Below are positions 26,011-33,789 of a DNA stretch of 36,445 nucleotides, piece after piece (position 1 is the first letter of the stretch; each line of letters begins with the position of its first letter). The DNA is taken from assembly GCA_019694795.1 (NCBI GenBank), contig JAIBBF010000028.1:1-36445 (forward strand). Reading direction: 5' to 3'. Position numbers and translations under genes: made by a program. Source of the stretch: Flavobacteriales bacterium. Its GTDB lineage: Bacteria; Bacteroidota; Bacteroidia; Flavobacteriales_D; UBA2798. The notes beneath the pieces are model-generated. The model searched no databases. It saw nothing but the letters and a program-made list of their open reading frames with translations, and was not told the origin of the DNA.

Positions 26011-26415
26011 ATGAAAAAAATGATTATGCCTCTCATGCTTGTTGCTTTGGTACTTGGCTCTTGCGGAGAAAAAAGTAAAAAAGGTGCCTGGATTGCAGAG
26101 GATAAAGACAACTATACTTCTGAATGTAAAAAAGCTGCTGAAGGTGAAAGTATTCCGGGAATGGATGCTGATACCTACAAGAAGTTTGTGGATCAGGTAT
26201 GTAGCTGTTCATTAGAAAAACTGGAAGATGGTTACGAGAATGCGATTGAAGCCAACAAGGACCGCGAAGGGGTGACCAAAATTGGTGAAGAATGCGGAAT
26301 GGAAGCTGCTATGAGCCTGATGGGCGAAATGGACATGGGTGGTGCAATGGAAGAAGCTCCCGTAATGGATGAGGCTGCCGTTGAAGAAGTAGCTACTGAA
26401 GAAGGTGCTGAATAA
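26011..26415 (+). CDS. Small acidic four-cysteine lipoprotein of unknown function
   Basis: The 134-residue protein has a classic lipoprotein signal, MKKMIMPLMLVALVLGSC, with the acylated Cys at 18. The mature domain has cysteines in the order EC-x24-VCSC-x28-EC. The CxC-x28-C spacing matches the protein at 6998-7294, which suggests a common small-protein family. The last 30 residues are very acidic and Ala/Glu/Met-rich (GGAMEEAPVMDEAAVEEV), a low-complexity tail absent from the other member. It is probably tethered to a membrane and faces the periplasm or surface; no enzymatic motif is seen. It is transcribed alone: a divergent gene lies upstream, a TATATTG element stands 20 bases before the ATG, and a perfect terminator follows. 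Confidence 0.85.
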   Translation: MKKMIMPLMLVALVLGSCGEKSKKGAWIAEDKDNYTSECKKAAEGESIPGMDADTYKKFVDQVCSCSLEKLEDGYENAIEANKDREGVTKIGEECGMEAAMSLMGEMDMGGAMEEAPVMDEAAVEEVATEEGAE

Positions 26416-26438
26416 TTGTTCTTGAGATTACAGAGAGA

Positions 26439-26463
26439 GGGGACCAAGCGGTCCCCTTTTTTT
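26439..26463 (+). terminator. Rho-independent terminator after the acidic lipoprotein gene
   Basis: A perfect 7-base-pair GC-rich stem (GGGGACC 26439-26445, GGTCCCC 26450-26456) with loop AAGC is followed by seven T. It starts 23 bases after the stop codon and insulates the downstream mtaB operon. Confidence 0.92.
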
Positions 26464-26497
26464 ATCGCCTTTCCTGTGTAAAATGATGCGAATGCTA

Positions 26498-26505
26498 TAC
26501 CTTTG
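26498..26505 (+). promoter_or_regulatory. -7 promoter element immediately before mtaB
   Basis: TACCTTTG matches TAnnTTTG exactly and ends 6 bases before the ATG at 26512. An alternative in-frame TTG start at 26503 lies inside this element, which argues for the ATG. The predicted transcript start falls at or within a few bases of the A of the ATG. Confidence 0.5.
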
Positions 26506-26511
26506 CAGCTT

Positions 26512-27846
26512 ATGAATCAGTACAAGAAGGTCAGTTTTTACACGCTGGGCTGCAAATTGAATTTTTCTGAAACATCCACCATTGCCCGTCAATTTGTGGA
26601 TGCCGGCTTTGCGCGTGTAGATTTTTTTGATCGTCCGGATATTTACGTCATCAACACCTGCTCCGTTACCGATAATGCCGACAAGAAATGCCGGCAATTG
26701 GTTAAAAAAGCCCTCAAGGTAAATTCCAATGCGCAGATTGTAATCATCGGTTGTTATGCGCAATTAAAACCGGATGAAATTGCTTCGATAGAAGGAGTGG
26801 ATCTGGTCCTGGGTGCGAATGAAAAATTTAATGTGATTGAACACCTTGAAAAACTGGAAGGGAAAGCGGCTGAGCGCGGAAAAGTGGAGGCGATTGAAAT
26901 TAAGCAGACCAAACATTTTGTACCCTCTTACAGTTATGGCGACCGCACCCGGAGTTTTTTAAAAGTGCAGGATGGTTGCGATTATTTTTGCGCTTTCTGT
27001 ACTATTCCTCTTGCACGTGGATTTTCACGCAGTGAGACGATAGAAAATACCTTAAAAATTGCCCGCGAAGTGGCTGCCACCGATGTGAAGGAAGTGGTGC
27101 TCACCGGTGTGAATATCGGTGATTTTGGAAACGGCGGAGATGAAAATTTTTATGGTTTGGTACAAGTCCTTGATGAAGTAGAAGGAATAGATCGTTACCG
27201 TATTTCATCCATCGAACCCAATCTGTTGAGTGACGAAATCATTCAATTTGTTTCCAGCTCCAAACGATTCGCACCGCATTTTCATGTTCCGCTTCAATCC
27301 GGATCCGATAAAATTTTAAAACTGATGCGTCGCCGTTATGAACGCTCGCTCTATGCCGACCGTGTCCGTTCCATTAAACAACGGATGCCGGACGCTTGCA
27401 TCGGTGTGGATGTGATTGTTGGTTTTCCCGGCGAAAGTGATGAAGATTTTCTGGATACCTATCAGTTTTTAAACGATCTGGATGTCTCTTATTTCCATGT
27501 TTTCACCTACAGTGAACGCGATAATACCACCGCAATTCGCATGACGGATGTAGTTCCGATGGATGTGCGGAATAAACGCAGTAAAATGTTGCACATACTT
27601 GGAGAAAAGAAAAAACGTGCATTTTATTCTACACAAGAAGGAAAAATTGCCCGTGTTCTTTTCGAATCGGAAGAAGAAGAGGGGATGATGTATGGTTTTA
27701 CCGAGAATTATGTAAAAGTAAAATTCCCTTATGATGAACAATTGGTGAACCGTTTTGCCGATATCCGATTAACACAAACCGACCGGGATGGAGTAATGAA
27801 AGCCGAATTGATTGCGGTAGTTCCCGATAACAAGATTTTAGCCTGA
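26512..27846 (+). CDS. mtaB: tRNA t6A37 methylthiotransferase MtaB
   Basis: The 444-residue radical-SAM enzyme adds a methylthio group to N6-threonylcarbamoyladenosine at position 37 of ANN-decoding tRNAs. The N-terminal methylthiotransferase domain has the three cluster cysteines in TLGCKLN (C14), NTCSVT (C50) and IIGCYAQ (C81). The radical-SAM motif GCDYFCAFCTIPLARG supplies C156, C160 and C163. VQDGC and HFHVPLQSGSDKILKLMRRRY further down fit the MiaB/MtaB family, and TLGCKLNFSE separates it from RimO and MiaB types. A C-terminal TRAM-like region (about 375-440) is expected for RNA binding. The stop overlaps the Lgt-family start (TGATG). It heads a three-gene operon after a strong terminator. 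Confidence 0.93.
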   Translation: MNQYKKVSFYTLGCKLNFSETSTIARQFVDAGFARVDFFDRPDIYVINTCSVTDNADKKCRQLVKKALKVNSNAQIVIIGCYAQLKPDEIASIEGVDLVLGANEKFNVIEHLEKLEGKAAERGKVEAIEIKQTKHFVPSYSYGDRTRSFLKVQDGCDYFCAFCTIPLARGFSRSETIENTLKIAREVAATDVKEVVLTGVNIGDFGNGGDENFYGLVQVLDEVEGIDRYRISSIEPNLLSDEIIQFVSSSKRFAPHFHVPLQSGSDKILKLMRRRYERSLYADRVRSIKQRMPDACIGVDVIVGFPGESDEDFLDTYQFLNDLDVSYFHVFTYSERDNTTAIRMTDVVPMDVRNKRSKMLHILGEKKKRAFYSTQEGKIARVLFESEEEEGMMYGFTENYVKVKFPYDEQLVNRFADIRLTQTDRDGVMKAELIAVVPDNKILA

Positions 27847-29006
27847 TGTATCCTACACTTTACCATTTTTTTTACGATATCACCGGATTCGAAATTCCGT
27901 TTCTGCGTGCCGTTAACAGTTTCGGTTTTTTTGTCGCCATGGCCTTTCTGGTAGCCGGCTGGTTATATGCCAAAGAATTAAAACGAAAAGAAGAAGAAGG
28001 ATTTGTTCCTGTATCTAAGCGCTTGATTTGGGTTGGTGCTCCTGCTCCCTTGCATGAGATTGTATTAAACGGATTATTGGGTGCGTTTTTAGGATTTAAA
28101 TTGATTTATGCATTCACACATCAGGATGTTTTTTCGCGCTTTCCGAAATTTTTATTTTCTGCAGAAGGAAGTTGGATCGGATTGATCATTGGTGCAGCGA
28201 TTATGGCTTATTGGCGTTATGCAGATGGAAAAAAAGCTGAATTGCCCAAACCTGAGCAGCGGGAAGAACTGGTTCACGGTTATGATCATCTTGGAAAATT
28301 AATCACGCTTGCCGTGTTGTGGGGATTCATCGGTGCCAAATTATTCGCGTGGCTCGAAGATCCGCAACCGCTTGGTGAATTTTTAAAAGATCCTTTTCGC
28401 GGTTTAACCATGTATGGCGGATTAATCTGCGCAGCGATTGCCATGACGTTTTACATGCGCAAACATCAACTACCGGTATGGCATTTTTACGATGCAGCAG
28501 CTCCTGCTTTAATGCTGGCTTACGGTGTTGGACGAATCGGTTGTCACGTAAGTGGCGATGGAGATTGGGGAATTGAAAACACCGCTCCAAAACCGGGGTG
28601 GATGTCCTTTTTACCCGACTGGATGTGGTCCTACACTTACCCAAATAACGTGAACATGGTAGGTGTTCCGTTAAAGGATTGTCTCTATGGCGATCAGTAT
28701 TGTACCGTATTACCCAATCCTGTTTTTCCTACGCCCTTTTATGAAACCTTAATGTGTGTGGCCTTCTTTTTTATTCTGTGGGCCATGCGAAAAAAAATTA
28801 CCATTCCCGGTGTATTGTTTATGTCCTACCTCGCCATGAACGGAGTAGAACGTTTCTTCATCGAAAGCATTCGTGTAAATGAAAAATATCATTTATTGGG
28901 CATAGAAGTTACCCAGGCGCAACTGATTTCCTTAAGTTTTATTCTTGTGGGTATTGCAGGAATTTTTTATCTTAAACACAAGCAAAAAAATGCAGTCTCG
29001 GCATGA
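27846..29006 (+). CDS. lgt: Prolipoprotein diacylglyceryl transferase family protein, long variant form
   Basis: The 386-residue inner-membrane protein has about seven or more hydrophobic segments. Lgt transfers diacylglycerol from phosphatidylglycerol to the lipobox cysteine of prelipoproteins. The signature region reads GVGRIGCHVSGDGDWG (227-242). It keeps the Arg (230) but has Cys where E. coli Lgt has Asn146, and Asp where it has Glu151. An extra soluble stretch (about 245-290; FLPDWMWSYTYPNNV, then LPNPVFPTPFYE) makes the protein about 100 residues longer than E. coli Lgt. I recall this longer form from other Bacteroidota, so it is probably a lineage variant; whether it is the main Lgt is open. 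It is joined to mtaB by TGATG and to the lipid-kinase gene by ATGA. Confidence 0.82.
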   Translation: MYPTLYHFFYDITGFEIPFLRAVNSFGFFVAMAFLVAGWLYAKELKRKEEEGFVPVSKRLIWVGAPAPLHEIVLNGLLGAFLGFKLIYAFTHQDVFSRFPKFLFSAEGSWIGLIIGAAIMAYWRYADGKKAELPKPEQREELVHGYDHLGKLITLAVLWGFIGAKLFAWLEDPQPLGEFLKDPFRGLTMYGGLICAAIAMTFYMRKHQLPVWHFYDAAAPALMLAYGVGRIGCHVSGDGDWGIENTAPKPGWMSFLPDWMWSYTYPNNVNMVGVPLKDCLYGDQYCTVLPNPVFPTPFYETLMCVAFFFILWAMRKKITIPGVLFMSYLAMNGVERFFIESIRVNEKYHLLGIEVTQAQLISLSFILVGIAGIFYLKHKQKNAVSA

Positions 29007-29920
29007 GCATTGTTTTTATTGTAAAATCAACCATTCGCAATAAGCAAAACTTTTATCGTTTTCTGGAAGAGTTTCGCTCGTTTGGACATATAGAACGCAT
29101 CGAAGTTAAGGAAACCCAAAAGGCGGGTCACGCTATTTCTCTGGCCTTTCAAAGCTGTAATGAAGGATTTGAATATGTAATTGCTGTTGGTGGCGATGGA
29201 ACACTGAATGAAGTGATCAATGGCGTTTTATCGCATCCTCACCATGTGCCCTGCATAGCGCTTTTGCCTTATGGAAGCGGAAATGATTTTTCGCGCATGG
29301 CTTTTGGATTTCATCAACCGCAGGAATTAATGGAGGCCTTGCGGAAACAAAAACGTAAGACGGTCGACATTCCCGTACTTCGTTCTACTGCTGAAAACAC
29401 AGAGAGCCGAAAAATGTATTATGTAAACATGCTCGATGCAGGAATTGGCGGTGTGGTGAGCAGAAAAGTGAACCGCAGTAAAAAACGATTGGGTGTGGGA
29501 TTTTCATTTTTCACTTCCATTTTAAGCACTTTTTTAACGTATTCAACCAGCCGTGCGCGGATTGTGTTGAATGGAAAAGAAGTGATTGAAAAGAAAATTC
29601 TGATGGTTGCCGTTGCCAATGGAATCTCATTCGGAAACGGACTCATCATCTCGCCCGATTCGCGTCCCGACGATGGTAAATTAAACGTGATTGTATTCGG
29701 TGATGTCAGTGTGTGGCTTTATCTGAAATACCTTCCTAAAATCCGCAAGGGGATTAAAATTGAACATCCGGAAATCAGTTACCATTTGGCGCAATCCATT
29801 TCGGTAGAACCCATTTCTCATTCTCTATCTGTTGAGTACGATGGAGAATTTGGAGGATATGCGCCCCTGAAGGTGGAGTTGAACGGGACAAAAATTGATT
29901 TTCTGGTTCCTGTATTATAA
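29003..29920 (+). CDS. Diacylglycerol/lipid kinase family protein (YegS/DagK-like)
   Basis: The 305-residue protein carries the DAGK catalytic signature: VGGDGTLNEVINGVL (62-76), then LPYGSGNDFSRMAFG, and a C-terminal half with NGISFGNGLIISPDSRPDDG typical of the YegS/DgkB/LCB5 fold. These enzymes phosphorylate diacylglycerol or related lipids with ATP. Its ATG overlaps the stop of the Lgt-family gene (ATGA). Lgt reactions leave glycerol-1-phosphate, while other lipid turnover yields diacylglycerol, so a role in recycling envelope lipids is plausible but inferred. No membrane segment is evident. The stop abuts the stop of the convergent membrane-protein gene within a 12-base palindrome. Confidence 0.9.
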   Translation: MSIVFIVKSTIRNKQNFYRFLEEFRSFGHIERIEVKETQKAGHAISLAFQSCNEGFEYVIAVGGDGTLNEVINGVLSHPHHVPCIALLPYGSGNDFSRMAFGFHQPQELMEALRKQKRKTVDIPVLRSTAENTESRKMYYVNMLDAGIGGVVSRKVNRSKKRLGVGFSFFTSILSTFLTYSTSRARIVLNGKEVIEKKILMVAVANGISFGNGLIISPDSRPDDGKLNVIVFGDVSVWLYLKYLPKIRKGIKIEHPEISYHLAQSISVEPISHSLSVEYDGEFGGYAPLKVELNGTKIDFLVPVL

Positions 29921-30778
29921 TACCTCCGGGTCACTTTCTTCACCATTGAACCGCTCTTCATTCATGTTTTTTTCTGCTTTCATTTGTAAAACCATAGGGT
30001 GAATCATACCGATGGCTGAAATGGGCAGGAATAAAATAACGATTCCCAGACCGGCAGCAAATACAAATGGGACCATGAATAAAATATTTGTATCCAACAG
30101 ATTGAAGAAAAAATAATTCAGTCGTTCTACTACATAAGTGAGGCCCATAAACATGAGTTCAATGGAAACGATTAATAAAAGGAAACCGGATATTATTCCT
30201 TTCCATGCAATCTCTCTTTTATTAATGGAATAGGTATAATGAAAAATTAAAAAGGGGACGAGATGAAACAAAATGATTTGAGCGTCTTCTTTAAAGAAAT
30301 TGGGATGATAATAAAGTATTGAACCCAAACTCGGTTCTTCAGGCGGAAAATACATTTGAAAGATAAAAATTAAAATTCCACCGATAATTCCGCCTACGAT
30401 ACAACGAATGAATGTGATTTCCTTCAGCATCATTTTAAAATAGTCGCGCGAAATACCTTCCTCATTTTTCGAATGCAACAGCATTTTATAAAACACCATG
30501 TAAAATCCGCAGCTAAATACCACTGATGTGAAATAGAATGAATTAAAGATAACAGGAATCTCCAGTGGTTGTAGTGGTGCTTCCAGGAAATAGAAGTAAT
30601 AATTATAGACGTATTTAAACTCGATAATGGCGATGATGTAAGGGATAAAAAAACTAATCAAAAAGGAAATAATGGAAAATCCAACGAGAAAAGAGAATAT
30701 GTTTTTCTTTCTGTAATAGAAGCGTAACATTTCAAAAATGCTCGCTTGAAATAGATCGATAAAGCGAATTTTTTTCAT
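29915..30778 (-). CDS. Polytopic membrane protein of unknown function
   Basis: The 287-residue protein is strongly hydrophobic and rich in Phe, Tyr and Ile. It has about six predicted membrane helices (near 28-52, 80-100, 122-145, 168-185, 195-215 and 232-265). The N-terminus is basic (MKKIRFIDLF) and the C-terminus is acidic (NGEESDPEVL), both probably cytoplasmic. I do not recognise the family and see no catalytic motif. The start overlaps the stop of the sodium:solute symporter gene as ATGA, so it is translationally coupled and may be an accessory subunit or simply an operon partner. Its stop abuts that of the convergent lipid-kinase-family gene. Confidence 0.8.
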   Translation of the reverse strand: MKKIRFIDLFQASIFEMLRFYYRKKNIFSFLVGFSIISFLISFFIPYIIAIIEFKYVYNYYFYFLEAPLQPLEIPVIFNSFYFTSVVFSCGFYMVFYKMLLHSKNEEGISRDYFKMMLKEITFIRCIVGGIIGGILIFIFQMYFPPEEPSLGSILYYHPNFFKEDAQIILFHLVPFLIFHYTYSINKREIAWKGIISGFLLLIVSIELMFMGLTYVVERLNYFFFNLLDTNILFMVPFVFAAGLGIVILFLPISAIGMIHPMVLQMKAEKNMNEERFNGEESDPEVL

Positions 30779-32238
30779 GCTTTTTCAGAGGTAAAGTGAA
30801 GTCCTGCGTAAACCAATAATCCGTTTAAACCCAATAATTCATATCCAAATTCATATCCGTCGAAAAAGGATTTGGAATACATGCTGAGTATATAACAAAT
30901 TACCGGTGCAGCGAGTGAAAAATATGGAACAAGCGAATCGTTCGCCTTGCGTTTGCTGAGTATGCCAAAGAAGAAAAGTCCGAGTAAAGGACCATAAGTA
31001 TAGGCAGCAACCGTAAGAATGGTATTGATGATGGCATCATTGTTCATCGCTTCGAAAATGAGAATAACCAGTAATAAGGCAATGGCAAAACCAATATGAA
31101 TTCCGTTTCTCCATTTTCTTTTTTCTTGTTCTGACCGCGATTGCTGATCCATTTTCAGAATGTCGATATAAAACGAAGTGGTGAGGGTGGTGAGTACGGA
31201 ATCTGCACTGGAGAAAGTAGCGGCGGTTAACCCGAGTATAAATACAATTCCCGCAAAAGAGCCCAGATGGTTTAAAGCGAGTTCCGGAAAAACTTTATCG
31301 GGAATTACATCACCTGTGGCGTTTAATGGAAGTGGAATGTGACTTTGCGCGTAGTATTGATAAATTAATACACCCAGCGACAAAAAGAAAAGATTTACAA
31401 TCATCATCACAAAACTAAAACTGCGGATATTTTTTTGAGCTTCACCCAGTGTTTTGAGGCTGAGATTTTTTTGCATCATGTTTTGATCCAATCCCGTCAT
31501 GGCAATGGAAGTGAGCATGCCGCCGATGAACATTTTAAAGAAAAACGATTTTTGGGTCCAGTCCCAGAAAAAGGTTGTTGAATTGGAATCATTTGCAATA
31601 CGCGAAACCATTTCTCCGAATCCAATTTCCATGTTTTTCTGAATCGCATAAATGGAAAGGATTACCGCTAATAATAAAATTCCCGATTGCAGCACATCGG
31701 TCCACACCAATGTGCGTATCCCTCCCTTGAGTGTATACACCAGAATTAAAATGATAATGATGGAAACAGAAATGCTGAATGGAATATTTAATTGCTTCAA
31801 AACAAAATAGTGAATGACACCCGCAGCGAGATAGAGTCGACCGCCTGCTCCCAGCAAGCGTGAGATAAGAAAGAAAACAGATCCCGTTTTTTCGGCTTTG
31901 GGTCCGATTCTTACCCCCAGATACGAGTAAATGGAAGTAAGATTCATTTTGTAATACAGCGGAAGTAGAATTTCGGAAATCACAAAATAGCCGGCGAAAT
32001 AACCGAATACCAATTGCAAGTAGGAGAAATCCCCTTTTTCCACCGCGCCGGGAACGGAAATAAAGGTGACACCCGACAAGGAATCTCCCAGCATACCGAA
32101 GGCAACGGCAATCCATGGCGATTTTTTACTTCCCAGGAAATAGGCATTATCATCGGCCCCTCTGGATGTTATCCATGAAATTCCGACCAGCAGCAGGAAA
32201 TAAAACAGTAAAACAGCAATGACAAAAAATGGATCCAT
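30775..32238 (-). CDS. Sodium:solute symporter (SSS family)
   Basis: This 487-residue inner-membrane protein has about thirteen helices, as usual for SSS transporters. Family marks include ADDNAYFLGSKKSPWIAVAFG (about 28-48), GDSLSGVTFISVPGAV for helix 1, LPLYYKMNLTSIYSYLGVRIG, TLKGGIRTLVWTDVLQSGI (the conserved GGI...VWTDV stretch) and LGLTAATFSSADSVLTTLTTSFYID (a Ser-rich stretch typical of helix 8 Na+ binding). The substrate (sugar, proline, pantothenate, sialic acid and others occur in the family) cannot be deduced. The gene has a TTG-N22-TATTTTTA promoter ending 4 bases before the ATG and is divergent from the lolD-like gene. It is followed by the coupled unknown membrane protein. Confidence 0.93.
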   Translation of the reverse strand: MDPFFVIAVLLFYFLLLVGISWITSRGADDNAYFLGSKKSPWIAVAFGMLGDSLSGVTFISVPGAVEKGDFSYLQLVFGYFAGYFVISEILLPLYYKMNLTSIYSYLGVRIGPKAEKTGSVFFLISRLLGAGGRLYLAAGVIHYFVLKQLNIPFSISVSIIIILILVYTLKGGIRTLVWTDVLQSGILLLAVILSIYAIQKNMEIGFGEMVSRIANDSNSTTFFWDWTQKSFFFKMFIGGMLTSIAMTGLDQNMMQKNLSLKTLGEAQKNIRSFSFVMMIVNLFFLSLGVLIYQYYAQSHIPLPLNATGDVIPDKVFPELALNHLGSFAGIVFILGLTAATFSSADSVLTTLTTSFYIDILKMDQQSRSEQEKRKWRNGIHIGFAIALLLVILIFEAMNNDAIINTILTVAAYTYGPLLGLFFFGILSKRKANDSLVPYFSLAAPVICYILSMYSKSFFDGYEFGYELLGLNGLLVYAGLHFTSEKA

Positions 32239-32242
32239 GGAT

Positions 32243-32275
32243 TAAAAATAAGCGAGTAAAGCGCTAAACCGGCAA
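32243..32275 (-). promoter_or_regulatory. Promoter of the sodium:solute symporter gene
   Basis: On the minus strand TTG (32275-32273) is followed after 22 bases by TATTTTTA (32250-32243), which ends 4 bases before the ATG at 32238. It fits the phylum promoter pattern and implies a leaderless or nearly leaderless transcript. Confidence 0.5.
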
Positions 32276-32303
32276 GCGGCTAAGGATAGATTTCCACAGC
32301 GAT

Positions 32304-32317
32304 TGCTTAATTAAGCA
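32304..32317. promoter_or_regulatory. 14-base perfect palindrome in the symporter/lolD divergent interval
   Basis: TGCTTAATTAAGCA is its own reverse complement. It lies between the two divergent starts, 31 bases before the lolD-like ATG and 29 bases upstream of the symporter -33 TTG. A dimeric regulator could bind it, but no regulator gene is nearby and no second copy was noticed. Confidence 0.3.
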
Positions 32318-32347
32318 GGATATTGTTCTTTTTCCTATTTTGGCCCC

Positions 32348-33001
32348 ATGATCGAGATCAAGGGCATTGAAAAAGCGTATGGCGAATTAAAGGTTCTGAA
32401 AGGAATAGACCTGGAGGTGCGTGAAGCGGAAGTGATTTCCATTGTGGGATCTTCCGGTGCGGGTAAATCGACCTTGCTTCATATTTTAGGAACCTTGGAT
32501 CGGGCGGATAAGGGGACCTATTTTTTTAATGGTACCGATTTATCGAAATTAAACGATGCCGCACTGGCACAATTTCGAAATCAACATATCGGATTTGTAT
32601 TTCAATTTCATCAATTGTTACCGGAGTTTACGGCATTGGAAAATGTATGTATGCCTGCTTTCATTGGGAAAAAGGACGTGAAGGCGAGTCAAAAAAGTGC
32701 GCAGGAATTACTGGAATTTCTCGGTTTATCATCACGACTTACACATAAGCCATCAGAGCTTTCCGGTGGAGAACAACAGCGGGTGGCCGTTGCGCGTGCT
32801 TTGATGAATGAGCCCGGATTAATACTTGCCGATGAACCATCGGGAAATCTTGATTCGACCAATGCCCGCGAATTGCACAAATTATTTTTCGAATTACGGG
32901 ATCAGTTTAAACAAACATTCATCATTGTAACCCACAATGAAGAATTAGCGAACATGGCAGATCGTAAACTGGTGATTAAAGACGGAGTGTTTCTTGCCTG
33001 A
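32348..33001 (+). CDS. lolD: ABC transporter ATP-binding protein, LolD-like
   Basis: The 217-residue ATPase has Walker [10 protein letters not shown] (34-42), Q-loop [10 protein letters not shown] (85-94), signature [15 protein letters not shown] (138-152), Walker [14 protein letters not shown] (158-170) and the switch His in VTHNEE (196). The [16 protein letters not shown] and PSGNLD patterns are typical of the LolD/MacB/FtsE-type group. LolD powers release of lipoproteins from the inner membrane with LolC/LolE. No partner permease is adjacent, so an export role in lipoprotein sorting is a family-based inference. An incomplete -7 element (TATTTTG) sits 5 bases before the ATG. The stop overlaps the next gene as TGATG. 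Confidence 0.85.
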   Translation: MIEIKGIEKAYGELKVLKGIDLEVREAEVISIVGSSGAGKSTLLHILGTLDRADKGTYFFNGTDLSKLNDAALAQFRNQHIGFVFQFHQLLPEFTALENVCMPAFIGKKDVKASQKSAQELLEFLGLSSRLTHKPSELSGGEQQRVAVARALMNEPGLILADEPSGNLDSTNARELHKLFFELRDQFKQTFIIVTHNEELANMADRKLVIKDGVFLA

Positions 33002-33756
33002 TGAACCGGGAATTACTTTTCGATTTTCTGAATGAAAAAGCAGAACAGTACGAAGAACCATCGTTTATTTCTTCCGATCCGCTCTCTATTCCGCATCGCT
33101 ATCAAAAAAAAGAAGATATAGAAATCGCAGGATTTTTATCGGCGACCATTGCATGGGGACAACGCATTACCATTGTAAAAAACGCCGAACGTCTGATGCA
33201 ATTAATGGATGATTCGCCGTATGAATTTGTCACTTCACACAGTGAAAAAGACCTCCTTCGTTTATCGCGTTTTGTTCACCGCACACTGAATGGTGATGAT
33301 GCGATGGCTTTGATTTCCGCATTAGGAAAATTGTACAAGGAAGACGGTGGATTGGAACAAGTTTTTTCCGGAGAAGGTAGCATATTCGAAAAAATAGCCT
33401 TGTTTCACCGGGTGATGCGGATGCATTTACCATTGGAACGAAGCGCCAAACACATCAGTGATCCTGTTAGCGGATCTGCGGCAAAGCGAATCAACATGTT
33501 TTTGCGCTGGATGGTTCGGTCGCCTAAAAAAGGAGTTGATTTCGGAATATGGAAAGCAATTTCGAGTGCAGAATTAATTTGTCCGTTAGATGTACATACA
33601 GCAACCGTTGGAAGAAAACTTGGTTTGTTGCATCGTACACAAAACGATTGGTTAGCAGCAGAAGAACTAACGGCATCACTCCGTGAAATCGATGGCAATG
33701 ATCCCGTAAAATTTGATTTTGCATTGTTTGGTCTCGGTGTTAATCGTGAGATTTGA
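33001..33756 (+). CDS. TIGR02757 family protein (DUF2400), function unknown
   Basis: The 251-residue soluble protein matches the TIGR02757/DUF2400 family as I remember it. It begins LLFDFLNEKAEQY, and has DPLSIPHRYQKKEDIEIAGFLSATIAWGQR, AKRINMFLRWMVR, and the late block LICPLDVHTATVGRKLGLL. The last block and the helical composition recall helix-hairpin-helix DNA-repair folds, but the family has no assigned activity that I know. It is translationally coupled to the LolD-like ATPase (TGATG), which need not mean related function. The end is followed by 33 bases to the DUF4919 gene. Confidence 0.85.
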   Translation: MNRELLFDFLNEKAEQYEEPSFISSDPLSIPHRYQKKEDIEIAGFLSATIAWGQRITIVKNAERLMQLMDDSPYEFVTSHSEKDLLRLSRFVHRTLNGDDAMALISALGKLYKEDGGLEQVFSGEGSIFEKIALFHRVMRMHLPLERSAKHISDPVSGSAAKRINMFLRWMVRSPKKGVDFGIWKAISSAELICPLDVHTATVGRKLGLLHRTQNDWLAAEELTASLREIDGNDPVKFDFALFGLGVNREI

Positions 33757-33789
33757 TTTCTTTTTCTTATATTGATTCAAATTACGGTT

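Noticed and set aside
26503-26511. Longer mtaB start at a TTG
   Set aside because: The TTG lies within the TACCTTTG promoter element; the ATG at 26512 gives the standard N-terminus.
33772-33789. Longer DUF4919 start at a TTG
   Set aside because: It overlaps a TATATTG element and places polar residues before the signal peptide.
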